Shown here piece after piece: positions 8,450-17,582 of a stretch of DNA of 49,495 nt. Every line of letters starts with the position of its first letter. The stretch's first letter is position 1. Origin of the DNA: Burkholderiales bacterium (GTDB lineage Bacteria > Pseudomonadota > Gammaproteobacteria > Burkholderiales > Burkholderiaceae); contig JAMFSK010000135.1 of NCBI GenBank assembly GCA_026225235.1, forward strand, positions 1 to 49,495, written 5' to 3'. The translations under genes were made by a program, and so were the position numbers. Below the pieces are notes generated by a model. That model saw nothing but the letters and a program-made list of their open reading frames with translations, was not told where the DNA came from and ran no database searches.

Positions 8450-8824
8450 CCGGGGTCTCACCGCCAGCGCCGGCCTGCGTCGGCCTGCGTCGTGGTGCTC
8501 CAATCATGGTTTGTCTCCGTCATCGCTTATCTCTTCACCCTGTCGGCGCAGTGCGCCCGAGGCAACGCCCTCGCCCTCGCCAAAAGGCCGCAGCCCCCGT
8601 CAGACGGGGCTGTGCTAGACTTCGCTCATTCACAGCACACACGCTTTAGGCACCCGCCGCCCGCCTCCGGCTGTCTTTCGACACGCCTTGGCCAAGCCGG
8701 CAAAACCGTTGAATTCGGGGAATCAGTCCTCACATTCTGTTCGGCGCCGATCGCTCGCGACAGTCGGCCGAATGGCCAGTCGCGAGAGGGCCCATGGCGG
8801 CGCCGCTGAGGCAGGGATTTCAAT
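8450..8824. other. Intergenic region upstream of def
   Basis: This stretch separates the dprA remnant from def and holds no supported gene. It contains a short tandem CGGCCTGCGT (8471-8490), a bulged GC hairpin CAGCCCC/GGGGCTG around 8591-8612, and the probable def -10 box just after it. The original dprA promoter should also have been here. Confidence 0.5.
8616..8621 (+). promoter_or_regulatory. Possible -10 box for def-fmt
   Basis: TGCTAGACT is an extended -10-like sequence about 200 bases before def. It is preceded directly by a GC hairpin and has no convincing -35. Weak support. Confidence 0.3.
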
Positions 8825-9325
8825 ATGGCATTGCTCAATATTCTTCAGTACCCGGACCGGCGCCTGCACAAGGTGGCCAAGCCCGTGGCGCAGGTCGACG
8901 ACCGGATTCGCAAGCTCGTGCGCGACATGGCCGAGACCATGTACGAAGCACCGGGCGTCGGCTTAGCCGCGACCCAGGTAGACGTGCACGAGCGCGTGAT
9001 CGTGCTCGACATCTCGGAGACGCACGACGAACTGCGCGTGTTTATCAATCCGGAAATTGTCTGGTCGAGCGACGAGCGGCAGCTCAATGAAGAAGGGTGT
9101 CTGTCGGTGCCCGGCGTGTATGACAAGGTCGAACGGCCGGAGCATGTGCGCGTGCGGGCGCTCAACGAGAAGGGCGAGACCTTCGAAGTCGATGCCGAAG
9201 GGCTGCTCGCGGTCTGTATTCAGCATGAGATGGATCACCTGACGGGCCGCGTATTCGTGGAATACCTGTCGTCGCTCAAGCAGAACCGGATCAAGACGAA
9301 GATGCGCAAGCAGGCCGCTGCCTGA
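8825..9325 (+). CDS. def: Peptide deformylase
   Basis: This 166-residue metalloenzyme removes the formyl group from the N-terminal methionine of new proteins. All three family motifs are present: GVGLAATQ (44-51), EGCLSVP (90-96, metal ligand Cys92) and HEMDH (134-138, two His ligands and the catalytic Glu). Length is normal for the family. A GAGGCAGGG purine run before the ATG supports the start. The stop overlaps the fmt start by one base (TGATG), so def and fmt, which remove and add the same formyl group, are translationally coupled. Confidence 0.98.
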   Translation: MALLNILQYPDRRLHKVAKPVAQVDDRIRKLVRDMAETMYEAPGVGLAATQVDVHERVIVLDISETHDELRVFINPEIVWSSDERQLNEEGCLSVPGVYDKVERPEHVRVRALNEKGETFEVDAEGLLAVCIQHEMDHLTGRVFVEYLSSLKQNRIKTKMRKQAAA

Positions 9326-10314
9326 TGGCGCATTCATTGCGCGTCGTTTTTGCGGGAACGCCTGAATTCGCCGCTGCGGCACTCCGGGCCATCGTGGGCG
9401 CTGGTTTTCCCGTGCCGCTCGTGCTCACCCAGCCGGATCGCCCCGCCGGCCGCGGCATGAAACTCCACGCCAGTGCGGTCAAACAGGCGGCACTCGAGCA
9501 TCAGATTCCCGTCGCACAGCCACCGTCTCTCCGGCGCGATGGCAAGTACCCGACCGAGGCGAGCGCTGCGCTCGATCTGCTGTGCGCCACGCCGCACGAT
9601 GTGATGGTGGTCGCCGCTTATGGCTTGCTGCTGCCCCAGGAAGTCCTCGAGATCGCCCCGCACGGCTGCATCAACATCCATGCCTCCCTGCTGCCGCGCT
9701 GGCGCGGTGCGGCGCCCATCCATCGGGCCATTGAAGCGGGTGATACGCACAGTGGCATCACGATCATGCAGATGGACGTAGGCCTCGATACCGGGCCGAT
9801 GCTTAGTGAGTCATCGCTGTCGATCGAGCCGGCCGACACGATGGCAACGCTGCAAGACAAGCTCGCCGCGCTCGGTGCGCGAATGATCGTCGAGGCCCTT
9901 ACGGCGCTTGAAACACAGGGCGCCCTGACGCCGACGCCTCAGCCCGCCGAAGGGGCGACGTATGCAAAGAAGATCGGCAAGGAAGAAGCCGCGCTTGACT
10001 GGCGCGAGCCTGCCGATGTGCTGGCGCGCCGCATCCGGGCATTCGATCCGTTCCCGGGCGCCGTCGCGCAGTGGCATGGCGCGCCGTTGAAGATCTGGTC
10101 GGCCGAAGTCGCCGACGCACCGGCCGACGAGTTTGCGGTGGAACCCGGAACGGTGATCTCAGTGAGTCCGCAAGGTATTGTGGTCGCTTGCGGCGACCGG
10201 GCCCTGCGACTGACTGAACTCCAGAAACCCGGCGGCAAACGCCTCGCGGTGCGCGAGTTTCTCGCCGGCGTCGATCTCGGCCCCGGGCAGGTGCTCGCCA
10301 ACGGCGCAGCTTGA
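9325..10314 (+). CDS. fmt: Methionyl-tRNA formyltransferase
   Basis: This 329-residue enzyme transfers a formyl group from 10-formyltetrahydrofolate to initiator Met-tRNA. The N-terminal formyltransferase domain begins [12 protein letters not shown] and contains the family block [15 protein letters not shown], with the conserved Asn-His pair and SLLP loop. [10 protein letters not shown] follows. The C-terminal OB-like domain that binds tRNA begins near residue 210. Length is normal. It overlaps def by one base and is read from the same transcript. Confidence 0.97.
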   Translation: MAHSLRVVFAGTPEFAAAALRAIVGAGFPVPLVLTQPDRPAGRGMKLHASAVKQAALEHQIPVAQPPSLRRDGKYPTEASAALDLLCATPHDVMVVAAYGLLLPQEVLEIAPHGCINIHASLLPRWRGAAPIHRAIEAGDTHSGITIMQMDVGLDTGPMLSESSLSIEPADTMATLQDKLAALGARMIVEALTALETQGALTPTPQPAEGATYAKKIGKEEAALDWREPADVLARRIRAFDPFPGAVAQWHGAPLKIWSAEVADAPADEFAVEPGTVISVSPQGIVVACGDRALRLTELQKPGGKRLAVREFLAGVDLGPGQVLANGAA

Positions 10315-10453
10315 CTCGGCGTTCGTTCATTGGTTGATTTCACGGCCAATTTGATGAGAGCGTTCGCTCACTTCGATCGTCCACTTGCATGAACGGCGCG
10401 CGTTTTTTCTGATAGGCCATTCGGCCAGGTCGCGAACGCCCGACCGGAGGCTC

Positions 10454-10459
10454 TACAAT
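10454..10459 (+). promoter_or_regulatory. Likely -10 box for the LysE-family gene
   Basis: CTCTACAATAG holds a TACAAT hexamer 53 bases before the start codon. TACAAT boxes in this setting recur at several gene starts in this window. No clear -35 is visible. Confidence 0.45.
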
Positions 10460-10511
10460 AGTTTGGTGTTGCGAGGCGTGATGGCAAGCCTCGCCCGATC
10501 TGGAGTCGATC

Positions 10512-11255
10512 ATGCTGGGCGTCACCGGTTTTCCCCTGTTTCTGATTGCGGTCCTGCTGCTGAATATCACGCCGGGACCCGATACCGCTTATATCGTCGC
10601 GCGCAGCGTCAGCCAGGGCCGACGCGCCGGCATCGTCTCGGTGCTCGGGATCTCCACGGGGTGCATCGTGCATACCCTGGCCGTCGCCTTCGGCCTGACA
10701 GCCCTTCTCGCGGCGTCGGCAGCGGCTTTTACGGTGATCAAGGTCGCTGGCGCCGCGTATCTAATCTATCTCGGCGCACGCATGGTGTTTGCGAAGACGC
10801 CAGTGGCGACCGCGACTGCGGATACGGCGGTTTTCGACTCTGGCGCTGAGCCTGCGGTGTCGTTTGCATCGTCCGGCTCGCCTGCCACGTCCGCATCGCC
10901 CGTGTCGTCCGCATCGAATACCGACGCTGCCACCCCGCTCGCACCTAAATCCCTGCGTTCGCTTTACATCCAGGGCTTCTGGACCAACGTGCTCAATCCG
11001 AAGGTCATCCTGTTTTTTGTCTCGTTTTTCCCGCAGTTCGTCAGCGCCGACAGTCCGCACAAGACGCTCGCCTTCATGGCGCTGGGCGCCGCCATGATCG
11101 TCACGAGCACGATCTGGAACGGGTTTGTGGCCTGGATCGCGGGTTCGGTGAGCGAGCGCATGCGCGGTCGGCCGGGCATCAAGCGCTGGCTCGACCGGAC
11201 CGTGGGCACGGCCTTCGTCGGACTCGGTATCCGGATCGCCACCGTCCATCGCTGA
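10512..11255 (+). CDS. LysE/RhtB-family amino-acid exporter with an Ala/Ser-rich loop insert
   Basis: This 247-residue inner-membrane transporter has the RhtB signature near its N-terminus ([18 protein letters not shown]) and about six hydrophobic segments. Family members export amino acids such as homoserine, threonine, lysine or leucine. It is some 35-40 residues longer than usual. The excess is a low-complexity Ala/Ser/Thr/Pro stretch at about residues 98-145, between the third and fourth membrane segments where the family has a short loop. A good GGAG precedes the ATG at 10512. It stands alone between fmt and htpX, so its substrate is unknown. Confidence 0.88.
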   Translation: MLGVTGFPLFLIAVLLLNITPGPDTAYIVARSVSQGRRAGIVSVLGISTGCIVHTLAVAFGLTALLAASAAAFTVIKVAGAAYLIYLGARMVFAKTPVATATADTAVFDSGAEPAVSFASSGSPATSASPVSSASNTDAATPLAPKSLRSLYIQGFWTNVLNPKVILFFVSFFPQFVSADSPHKTLAFMALGAAMIVTSTIWNGFVAWIAGSVSERMRGRPGIKRWLDRTVGTAFVGLGIRIATVHR

Positions 11256-11319
11256 AGACCGGCTTTAGCAGACGCACACGGGTCCCTGCAGGCTCACCGG
11301 GCGGACCCCAAAAAAACGT

Positions 11320-11347
11320 CTTGAATTTGTGGGCGCCAGCCCAATCT
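11320..11347 (+). promoter_or_regulatory. Sigma-32 (heat-shock) promoter of htpX
   Basis: CTTGAA (11320-11325) and CCCAATCT (11340-11347) are separated by exactly 14 bases. The sigma-32 consensus is CTTGAA, 13-15 bases, CCCCATnT. The start codon follows 42 bases downstream. htpX is a known heat-shock gene in other proteobacteria, which fits. Confidence 0.7.
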
Positions 11348-11389
11348 AACATTCTCCTTACAACCGGGCATTGCCAAGAGGCAAATCGA

Positions 11390-12250
11390 ATGTTCAATTG
11401 GGTCAAGACCGCCATGCTCATGGCGGCGATCACTGCGCTGTTCGTCGTGATCGGCAGCCTGCTTGGCGGGCACCGCGGCATGGTCATCGCCCTCGTGATC
11501 GCAGTCGGGATGAATTTCTTCTCCTACTGGTTCTCGGACAAGATGGTCCTCAAGATGTACAACGCGCACGAAGTCGACGAGAACGGCGCGCCGCAGTTCT
11601 ACCGGATGATTCGCGAACTCGCGACCCGCGCGAACCTGCCGATGCCGCGCGTCTACCTGATCGACGAAAACGCTCCGAATGCGTTCGCCACGGGCCGCAA
11701 CCCCGAGCATGCCGCGGTCGCGGCGACCACGGGGATCCTGCGCGCACTGTCCGAGCGCGAAATGCGCGGCGTGATGGCACACGAGCTGGCCCACGTCAAA
11801 CACCGCGACATTTTGCTGTCGACTGTCTCGGCCACCATGGCCGGCGCGATCTCCGCGCTTGCGAACCTCGCCTTCCTCTTTGGCGGCCGTGATTCGGAAG
11901 GGCGTACGACGAACCCGATTGCCGGGATCGCCGTGATGATTCTCGCGCCGCTCGCGGCAAGCCTGATCCAGATGGCGATCTCGCGGGCGCGCGAATTCGA
12001 GGCCGATCGCGGCGGCGCCGAGATGTCGGGTGACCCGCATGCGCTCGCCTCGGCACTTGAGAAGATCCATCGCTATGCGTCGGGCACGCCGTTTCCCACG
12101 GCCGAAGCGAACCCCGCGACCGCACAGATGATGATCATGAATCCGCTGTCGGGCCGAGGCGTCGCCAATCTGTTCTCGACGCACCCAAGCACCGAAGAGC
12201 GGGTCGCACGGTTGATGGAGATGGCCCGCACCGGTCGCTACGACATTTAG
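11390..12250 (+). CDS. htpX: Heat-shock membrane zinc protease HtpX
   Basis: This 286-residue M48 inner-membrane protease degrades misfolded membrane proteins. Two hydrophobic segments lie at about 7-25 and 30-48. The zinc site HELAH is at 131-135 (His131, Glu132, His135), and the third ligand region is [11 protein letters not shown]. Further hydrophobic segments lie between them. I chose [10 protein letters not shown] at 11390 as the start because it is the family N-terminus and follows AGAGG. An in-frame start at 11321 would lie inside the promoter. The sigma-32 promoter just upstream says it is induced by heat or envelope stress. Confidence 0.96.
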   Translation: MFNWVKTAMLMAAITALFVVIGSLLGGHRGMVIALVIAVGMNFFSYWFSDKMVLKMYNAHEVDENGAPQFYRMIRELATRANLPMPRVYLIDENAPNAFATGRNPEHAAVAATTGILRALSEREMRGVMAHELAHVKHRDILLSTVSATMAGAISALANLAFLFGGRDSEGRTTNPIAGIAVMILAPLAASLIQMAISRAREFEADRGGAEMSGDPHALASALEKIHRYASGTPFPTAEANPATAQMMIMNPLSGRGVANLFSTHPSTEERVARLMEMARTGRYDI

Positions 12251-12299
12251 GCGTAGCCTGCCGGGCCCGGGTACCACTGGGACGCGCGCCACCGCGCGC

Positions 12300-12305
12300 T
12301 ACAAT
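12300..12305 (+). promoter_or_regulatory. Likely -10 box of the rsmB-ntrYX operon
   Basis: GCTACAATACGC holds TACAAT at 12300-12305, with transcription expected to begin near 12312. This lies just before a terminator-like hairpin and 69 bases before the rsmB start. Confidence 0.5.
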
Positions 12306-12316
12306 ACGCATCCTCG

Positions 12317-12346
12317 CCGGCGACCCGCTTTCGGTCGCCGGTTTTT
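12317..12346 (+). terminator. Intrinsic terminator between htpX and rsmB (possible attenuator)
   Basis: A 9-bp GC-rich stem CCGGCGACC/GGTCGCCGG (12317-12325 with 12333-12341) has a 7-nt loop and is followed by TTTTT. It may simply end htpX. However, it lies downstream of the TACAAT box at 12300, so it would form at the very 5' end of the rsmB transcript and could act as an attenuator. Confidence 0.7.
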
Positions 12347-12373
12347 GCATGTGCCCTCACCCGACCGTCGAAT

Positions 12374-13810
12374 TTGCGCCACCGCCTTTCCGCTCTCCAT
12401 CTCGCCCCCGATTCGCTCGGCTTTGCACTCGACGCCGCTGCGCAGGCAGTCAACGCCGTGCGCGCCGGGGCCTCGCTGCCCGCCGTGCTGGCCGATGTCA
12501 CAGGCGGCGAGAAGATGGCCGCGGCGCGCGGGGCCGTGCAGGACATCGCCTACCGTGCCATGCGCGTGCTCGCCACGGCAGATGCGCTCGTCGCACGGTC
12601 GGTGCGCAAAGCCGCGCCACCGCAGGTCGACGGCATCCTCGTCTGTGCATTCACCCTCCTGCTCGACAGCAGCGGGTTGAGCTCGGAACACGTGCCGGCC
12701 CCCGAGAACGCCTATACCGATTTCACGGTGGTCGACCAGGCGGTAAGCGCGGTCGCCGGGCGGCGCGAGACCGCATTCGCGAAGGGTCTCGTCAATGCCG
12801 TGCTGCGCAATTTCCTGCGCAACCGCGAGACGCTGCTGGCTGACGTCCGGAAAGATCCCGCCGCGCGATGGAACTACCCCCAATGGTGGATCGACTCGGT
12901 CCAGGCGGCGTGGCCTGACGACTGGGAAGCCGTGCTCACCGCCGGCAATACACGCGCACCGTTGACGCTGCGGGTCAATCGCCGTCGCAGCACGGCGTCG
13001 GACTATCTCGGCGTGCTCAATGACGCGGGCATCGGCGGCACGCTGGCGGGCGCCGCGGCGCCCGACGCGATCGTGCTGACGCGCCCCGTTCCCGTCGACC
13101 GTCTGCCTGGCTTCTTCGACGGCGTTGTCTCCGTGCAGGACAGCGGTGCGCAACGCGCTGCCCTGCTGCTCGGCGCGACCGACGGCATGCGCGTGCTCGA
13201 TGCGTGCGCGGCCCCCGGTGGCAAAACGGGCCATCTGCTTGAATGCGCGAACGTCGAAGTCGTCGCCGTCGAATCAAGCGCCGAGCGTGCGCCTCGCATC
13301 ACGGACAATCTCCGGCGCCTGCAGCTCGACGCGCTCGTCAAGGTCGGCGATGCCGCTCACCCGAACTACTGGTGGGATGGCCAACTGTTCGACCGGGTAC
13401 TCGCCGACGTCCCGTGTTCCGCTTCGGGCATCGTGCGCCGCCACCCGGACATTCGCTGGCTCAGGCGCGCCAGTGATATCCCCGCACTGGCAGCCGAGCA
13501 ACGGCGCATTCTCGCGGCACTCTGGTCGCTCGTTGCGCCAGGGGGCGAGTTGCTCTACGTCACGTGCTCGATCTTTCCGGAGGAAGGCGAGCACCAGGCA
13601 CAGTGGTTTGAAGACGCGCAGAAAGATGCGGTACGATTGGACGCGCCGGGCCAGTTGCTTCCCTCAGCCGGCGCCGCAGGCGGTGCGAACCGCAAGACAC
13701 CTCCGGCGACGAGCGCCGACGCAAGCCTGGCTGCGACCCCGGCGGCCGGCGGCACGGTGCCGGGTCTGGATCAAGACGGGTTCTTCTACGCGCGTTTTCT
13801 TAAACGGTGA
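12374..13810 (+). CDS. rsmB: 16S rRNA (cytosine-967-C5)-methyltransferase
   Basis: This 478-residue enzyme has an N-terminal NusB-like RNA-binding half and a C-terminal SAM-dependent methyltransferase half that makes m5C967 in 16S rRNA. The SAM motif begins VLDACAAPGGKTGHLLE. The two catalytic cysteines are in DVPCSASGIVRRHP (motif IV) and TCSIFPEEGE (motif VI). An Ala/Thr-rich insert precedes the final GLDQDGFFYARF. The only start in frame after the upstream hairpin is TTG at 12374, so initiation may be weak. No good Shine-Dalgarno site is present and the true start is uncertain. Its stop overlaps the next gene by four bases. Confidence 0.93.
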   Translation: MRHRLSALHLAPDSLGFALDAAAQAVNAVRAGASLPAVLADVTGGEKMAAARGAVQDIAYRAMRVLATADALVARSVRKAAPPQVDGILVCAFTLLLDSSGLSSEHVPAPENAYTDFTVVDQAVSAVAGRRETAFAKGLVNAVLRNFLRNRETLLADVRKDPAARWNYPQWWIDSVQAAWPDDWEAVLTAGNTRAPLTLRVNRRRSTASDYLGVLNDAGIGGTLAGAAAPDAIVLTRPVPVDRLPGFFDGVVSVQDSGAQRAALLLGATDGMRVLDACAAPGGKTGHLLECANVEVVAVESSAERAPRITDNLRRLQLDALVKVGDAAHPNYWWDGQLFDRVLADVPCSASGIVRRHPDIRWLRRASDIPALAAEQRRILAALWSLVAPGGELLYVTCSIFPEEGEHQAQWFEDAQKDAVRLDAPGQLLPSAGAAGGANRKTPPATSADASLAATPAAGGTVPGLDQDGFFYARFLKR

Positions 13811-14394
13811 ACTGCTTGCGCCTCTCTCCGATGCGTTGGATTGCGCTGTGCTGCGTCGCGCTGGCGATGTGGCTGGCCAATGCCGCGCACGCGGACACCA
13901 TCGCGGTCGAGCGGGCCTCGCTCGAAGCGGACAGCGGCGGCTGGAATCTCGACGCGCGTTTCAGCTTCGACCTTAACAGTAGCCTTGAAGACGCGGTCAA
14001 CCGAGGCATCCCCCTGTATTTCACGACTGAATTCCTGCTGACGCGCGGACGCTGGTACTGGTTCGACGAAGAAGCGGTCAACACGCAGCAAAGCATCCGC
14101 CTGTCTTACCAGCCGCTCACACGCGAATACCGTGTCTCGAGCGGCGGCCTTCAGCTCGCATTCCCGAGCCTCAAGGATGCACTCTCCGTGGTCCAGCACA
14201 TCACCTCGTGGCATGTGATCGACCGTGCCCAGGTCTCGACCGATACGACCTATCTCGCTTCCGTGCGCATGCAGCTCGATGTCGCGCTGATGCCCAAGCC
14301 GTTCCAGATCGACGCGGTCAACAACCGCGACTGGAACCTCGCATCGGACTGGAAGCGCTTCCCCTTTACTGTGAGCGACCATGGCAAGCAGTAA
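13807..14394 (+). CDS. DUF4390 domain-containing exported protein
   Basis: This 195-residue protein has a signal peptide (WIALCCVALAMWLANAAHA, cleavage likely after residue 29) and a single DUF4390 domain. The domain is a beta-rich segment with repeated Asp/Trp/Tyr such as RGRWYWFDEE. Function is unknown. In betaproteobacteria it is found between rsmB and the ntrYX-like pair, as here. It starts at GTG 13807 inside the rsmB stop (GTGA overlap); an ATG at 13837 is an alternative start. Its end overlaps the kinase gene by 14 bases. The tight coupling suggests a periplasmic partner of the downstream kinase; that is inference. Confidence 0.88.
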   Translation: MNCLRLSPMRWIALCCVALAMWLANAAHADTIAVERASLEADSGGWNLDARFSFDLNSSLEDAVNRGIPLYFTTEFLLTRGRWYWFDEEAVNTQQSIRLSYQPLTREYRVSSGGLQLAFPSLKDALSVVQHITSWHVIDRAQVSTDTTYLASVRMQLDVALMPKPFQIDAVNNRDWNLASDWKRFPFTVSDHGKQ

Positions 14395-16828
14395 CGTGAA
14401 CCTCAAGAGCTTCCTAATCCGCCTGCTGCTCGCGACGGTCGCCATCACGGCGCTGCTGTTGCTCGTGCTGCTCGCACTCGCCAGCGCCAATACCGAATTC
14501 TTCGACCGCTACTATTCGTGGCTCTACGCGGCCAATGTCGCGATTGCGCTCGTGTTCCTACTGATCGTCGGGGGCATGGTCTGGATCATCGCGGCGCGGC
14601 TTCGACAGGGGCGCTTCGGCACACGACTGCTGGCCAAGCTGGCGATCTTTTTTGCGCTGGTCGGGGTGCTCCCGGGCGGGATCATCTACCTCGTCTCGCT
14701 GCAGTTTGTGTCGCGCAGTATCGAATCGTGGTTCGACGTGAACGTTGAGACGGCGCTCGAATCGGGCCTGAATCTCGGCCGTGGAATGCTCGACAATGCC
14801 TTGTCCGACTTGCAGAACCGTGCACGTTCAATGGCCGATCAGCTCGCAGCCGATGACGACAAATCCACGCTGACCCTGCTGCGATTGCGCGATCAGTTCG
14901 GCATGCACGATGCAACCATCGTCGGACCCAACGGCCGCGTGATCGCCCAGGCGTCGTCGAACTTCGCAGCGCTCGTGCCCGATGACTTGCCGACACCGCT
15001 CATGCTCCAACAGGCACGCGGCCGTGGCTATGCGGCCGTCGAGGGCGAAGCCGACACCGACCCGACGCTCAACGGAAGTTCGAGCGCACAGGCACCTCCA
15101 CCGAAGAACACGCCTTTGCAGTTGCGGGTCGTGATCCGGATTCCGAGCGGACTGGGCGCGTCGTTGCAAAACGATGAACGCTTCCTGCAAGTCACGCAGC
15201 CTGTGCAGCCAACGCTGGCCCAGAACGCGGAAGCCGTGCAGCGCGCCTATCGCGATTATTCGGAGAAAGCGCTCGGCCGTACGGGCTTGCGCAAGATGTA
15301 CATCGGCACGCTGACGCTCGCGTTGTTCCTCGCGACGTTTATCGCCATGCTGCTCGCGCTCGCGCTCGGCAACCAGCTCGCTCGACCGCTCTTCCTGCTG
15401 GCCGAGGGGACAAAGGAAGTCGCACGCGGCGACTACACGCCTAAACGCGAAATCAAGTCGAACGACGAGCTGGGCTTTCTTACGCAGTCGTTCAACGCGA
15501 TGACGCGCCAGCTTTCGGAGGCGCGTGTCGCGGTCGAACGCAATCGTGCGGCGCTCGAGCAATCGAAGTCTTACCTTGAAAGCATTCTGGCGAACCTGAC
15601 TGCAGGGGTCTTTGTATTTGACCGGCAGTTCCGTCTGACCACGGCGAACGCGGGGGCGGAACGGATCTTTCGGCAACCGTTTCAGGCCGAACTGAACCAG
15701 CCGCTCGATACCATTTCGGTGTTGAAAGAACTGGGCACGATGGTCCGCAAGGCCTTCGCCGACAGCCACGCGACCGCGGGCCCCGAAATGGGTGGCAGAC
15801 GGGGTCACTGGCAACAGCAACTTGAAGTGCCGGTGCCGGGCGAGACCGACCCGTTGACGCTGCTCGTGCGAGGCGCACCGCTGCTACGTGCAACAGTCAG
15901 TCACACGGCCACACCGGCGCCGGGTCCAACAAGTGCTCATTCAACTGAGCAGGTACAAGACGCACCGGGCAACCATCCCGAACGCGAGGACGTCGCGGCG
16001 ACAGATGGCTACGTGATTGTGTTCGACGATATCTCCGACGTGATCTCGGCCCAACGCTCGGTGGCCTGGGGCGAAGTCGCGCGGCGCCTGGCGCATGAGA
16101 TCAAGAACCCACTCACGCCGATCCAGCTGTCCGCCGAGCGCTTGCAGATGAAGCTCACGGATAAACTGTCTCCGCCCGACGCAGACGTCTTGAAGCGCGG
16201 TGCGACGACGATCATCAACCAGGTCGCGGCCATGAAGCGCATGGTCGATGATTTCCGCGAATATGCACGCACGCCACCGGCCGTGCTGCAAAATCTGCAA
16301 CTGAACGAACTTGTTGCCGAAGTGCTCACGCTCTATGGCATCGAGGACGGCAAGGGGCCCCTGAAGATCGAGCTGATGCCCTTGCCCATCATCCGCGGCG
16401 ATGCCACGCAATTGCGCCAGGTGATTCACAACCTGCTGCAGAATGCGCTTGATGCGGTAGCCGAAACACCGAACCCGCGTGTGCTGCTCGAAACGCGGAC
16501 AGTAGAATATGGGGATCCCGACGCGCAGGGACGCAGTCGGCAGTCAGTGCGTCTGTCAGTTTCAGACAATGGATCAGGCTTTCCCGCCCGGATCCTGACG
16601 CGCGCATTCGAGCCCTATGTGACGACCAAGGCCAAGGGCACCGGCCTGGGCCTGGCGACGGTCAAGAAGATCGTCGATGAACACGGTGCGCGGATCGATA
16701 TCCGCAACCGCACGAAGGCAGGCGATGGATCGATCGCAGGTGCGCAGGTTTCGATCCTGTTTCTCGAGCTGGCAGAAGACGCAGCGACACCGCAGACAAA
16801 AGCAACAGCGCATACAAAGGTAGAGTAA
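14381..16828 (+). CDS. NtrY-like sensor histidine kinase
   Basis: This 815-residue membrane kinase begins with about three hydrophobic segments in the first 115 residues. A periplasmic sensing region of roughly 190 residues follows, then another membrane helix (about 306-328) and a HAMP linker. A PAS domain begins near 395 (SILANLTAGVFVFDRQF), and the kinase core completes the protein. The phospho-acceptor is His572 in RRLAHEIKNPLT. ATP-binding motifs are LLQNALDA, DNGSGFP and KGTGLGLATV. NtrY relatives respond to nitrogen status or redox/envelope cues; the signal here is unknown. It overlaps DUF4390 by 14 bases and abuts its response regulator with no gap. Confidence 0.93.
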   Translation: MASSNVNLKSFLIRLLLATVAITALLLLVLLALASANTEFFDRYYSWLYAANVAIALVFLLIVGGMVWIIAARLRQGRFGTRLLAKLAIFFALVGVLPGGIIYLVSLQFVSRSIESWFDVNVETALESGLNLGRGMLDNALSDLQNRARSMADQLAADDDKSTLTLLRLRDQFGMHDATIVGPNGRVIAQASSNFAALVPDDLPTPLMLQQARGRGYAAVEGEADTDPTLNGSSSAQAPPPKNTPLQLRVVIRIPSGLGASLQNDERFLQVTQPVQPTLAQNAEAVQRAYRDYSEKALGRTGLRKMYIGTLTLALFLATFIAMLLALALGNQLARPLFLLAEGTKEVARGDYTPKREIKSNDELGFLTQSFNAMTRQLSEARVAVERNRAALEQSKSYLESILANLTAGVFVFDRQFRLTTANAGAERIFRQPFQAELNQPLDTISVLKELGTMVRKAFADSHATAGPEMGGRRGHWQQQLEVPVPGETDPLTLLVRGAPLLRATVSHTATPAPGPTSAHSTEQVQDAPGNHPEREDVAATDGYVIVFDDISDVISAQRSVAWGEVARRLAHEIKNPLTPIQLSAERLQMKLTDKLSPPDADVLKRGATTIINQVAAMKRMVDDFREYARTPPAVLQNLQLNELVAEVLTLYGIEDGKGPLKIELMPLPIIRGDATQLRQVIHNLLQNALDAVAETPNPRVLLETRTVEYGDPDAQGRSRQSVRLSVSDNGSGFPARILTRAFEPYVTTKAKGTGLGLATVKKIVDEHGARIDIRNRTKAGDGSIAGAQVSILFLELAEDAATPQTKATAHTKVE

Positions 16829-17497
16829 ATGGCAACCATCCTCGTGGTAGACGATGAAATGGGCATCCGCGAGTTGCTGTCGGAGATTCTCAGCGACGAA
16901 GGGCATGCAGTCGATGTAGCGGAAAACGCGCAAGCGGCCCGCGAGTACTTTGAACAAGGGACCCCCGACCTCGTATTGCTCGATATCTGGATGCCGGACA
17001 CGGACGGTGTGTCCCTGCTCAAGGAGTGGGCAGCACAAGGCCAGTTGAAGATGCCGGTGATCATGATGTCGGGTCACGCGACGATCGATACGGCGGTCGA
17101 GGCAACGAAGATCGGTGCGCTCAACTTTCTCGAGAAGCCGATCACCTTGCAGAAGTTGCTCAAGGCGGTCGAGCAGGGTCTCGAGCGCGGCGCGACGCCG
17201 CCGGTGCTGCCGGCTTCGGCCGCGGCGCCCGGCACGCCCGGCGCGGAGATCGTAGCCGGCACCGACGGCATCGCGGCGGCACCGAGCGCACCGGCATCGC
17301 ATGCAGGCGCAATATCGTTTGACATCCCGTTGCGTGATGCACGCGATGCGTTTGAGCGCGCGTACTTCGAGTACCACCTCGCACGCGAGAACGGCAGCAT
17401 GACGCGCGTGGCCGAGAAGACTGGACTCGAGCGTACTCACCTGTATCGCAAGCTCAAGCAGCTCGGCGTGGATCTGGGCAAGAACAAGAGCGAATGA
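16829..17497 (+). CDS. NtrX-like response regulator (short form, no AAA+ domain)
   Basis: This 222-residue response regulator has a receiver domain with acidic pair Asp8-Asp9, phospho-acceptor Asp52 (LLDIWMPDTDG) and the conserved Lys in FLEKPI. An Ala/Pro/Gly linker (about 130-158) follows. The Fis-type helix-turn-helix ends VAEKTGLERTHLYRKLKQLG. Classical NtrX has a central sigma-54 AAA+ ATPase domain that is absent here, so it should act as a sigma-70 activator or repressor, not a sigma-54 activator. Its ATG directly follows the kinase stop. Confidence 0.92.
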   Translation: MATILVVDDEMGIRELLSEILSDEGHAVDVAENAQAAREYFEQGTPDLVLLDIWMPDTDGVSLLKEWAAQGQLKMPVIMMSGHATIDTAVEATKIGALNFLEKPITLQKLLKAVEQGLERGATPPVLPASAAAPGTPGAEIVAGTDGIAAAPSAPASHAGAISFDIPLRDARDAFERAYFEYHLARENGSMTRVAEKTGLERTHLYRKLKQLGVDLGKNKSE

Positions 17498-17540
17498 GCG
17501 CACGCGAGCCCCGCGAACCAAGAAAATTCGGGGCAACGCT

Positions 17541-17570
17541 TGAATCGCCTGCGGCAATGTTGCTATACTC
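17541..17570 (+). promoter_or_regulatory. tRNA-Phe promoter
   Basis: TTGAAT (17541-17546) and TATACT (17565-17570) are 18 bases apart. The -10 has the extended TGC element. The tRNA begins 13 bases after the -10 box. Confidence 0.75.
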
Positions 17571-17582
17571 TCGTTTCTCCGT

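Noticed and set aside
7528..8649. A 373-codon open frame on the plus strand across the dprA region
   Set aside because: It is antisense to the DprA remnant, is Arg/Pro/Ala-rich, and has no resemblance or ribosome site.
11294..12292. A 332-codon minus-strand frame over htpX
   Set aside because: It lies opposite htpX with atypical composition, so it is a shadow.
14828..15820. A 330-codon minus-strand frame over the ntrY-like gene
   Set aside because: It is Arg-rich, with no domain or start signal, and opposite a clear kinase gene.
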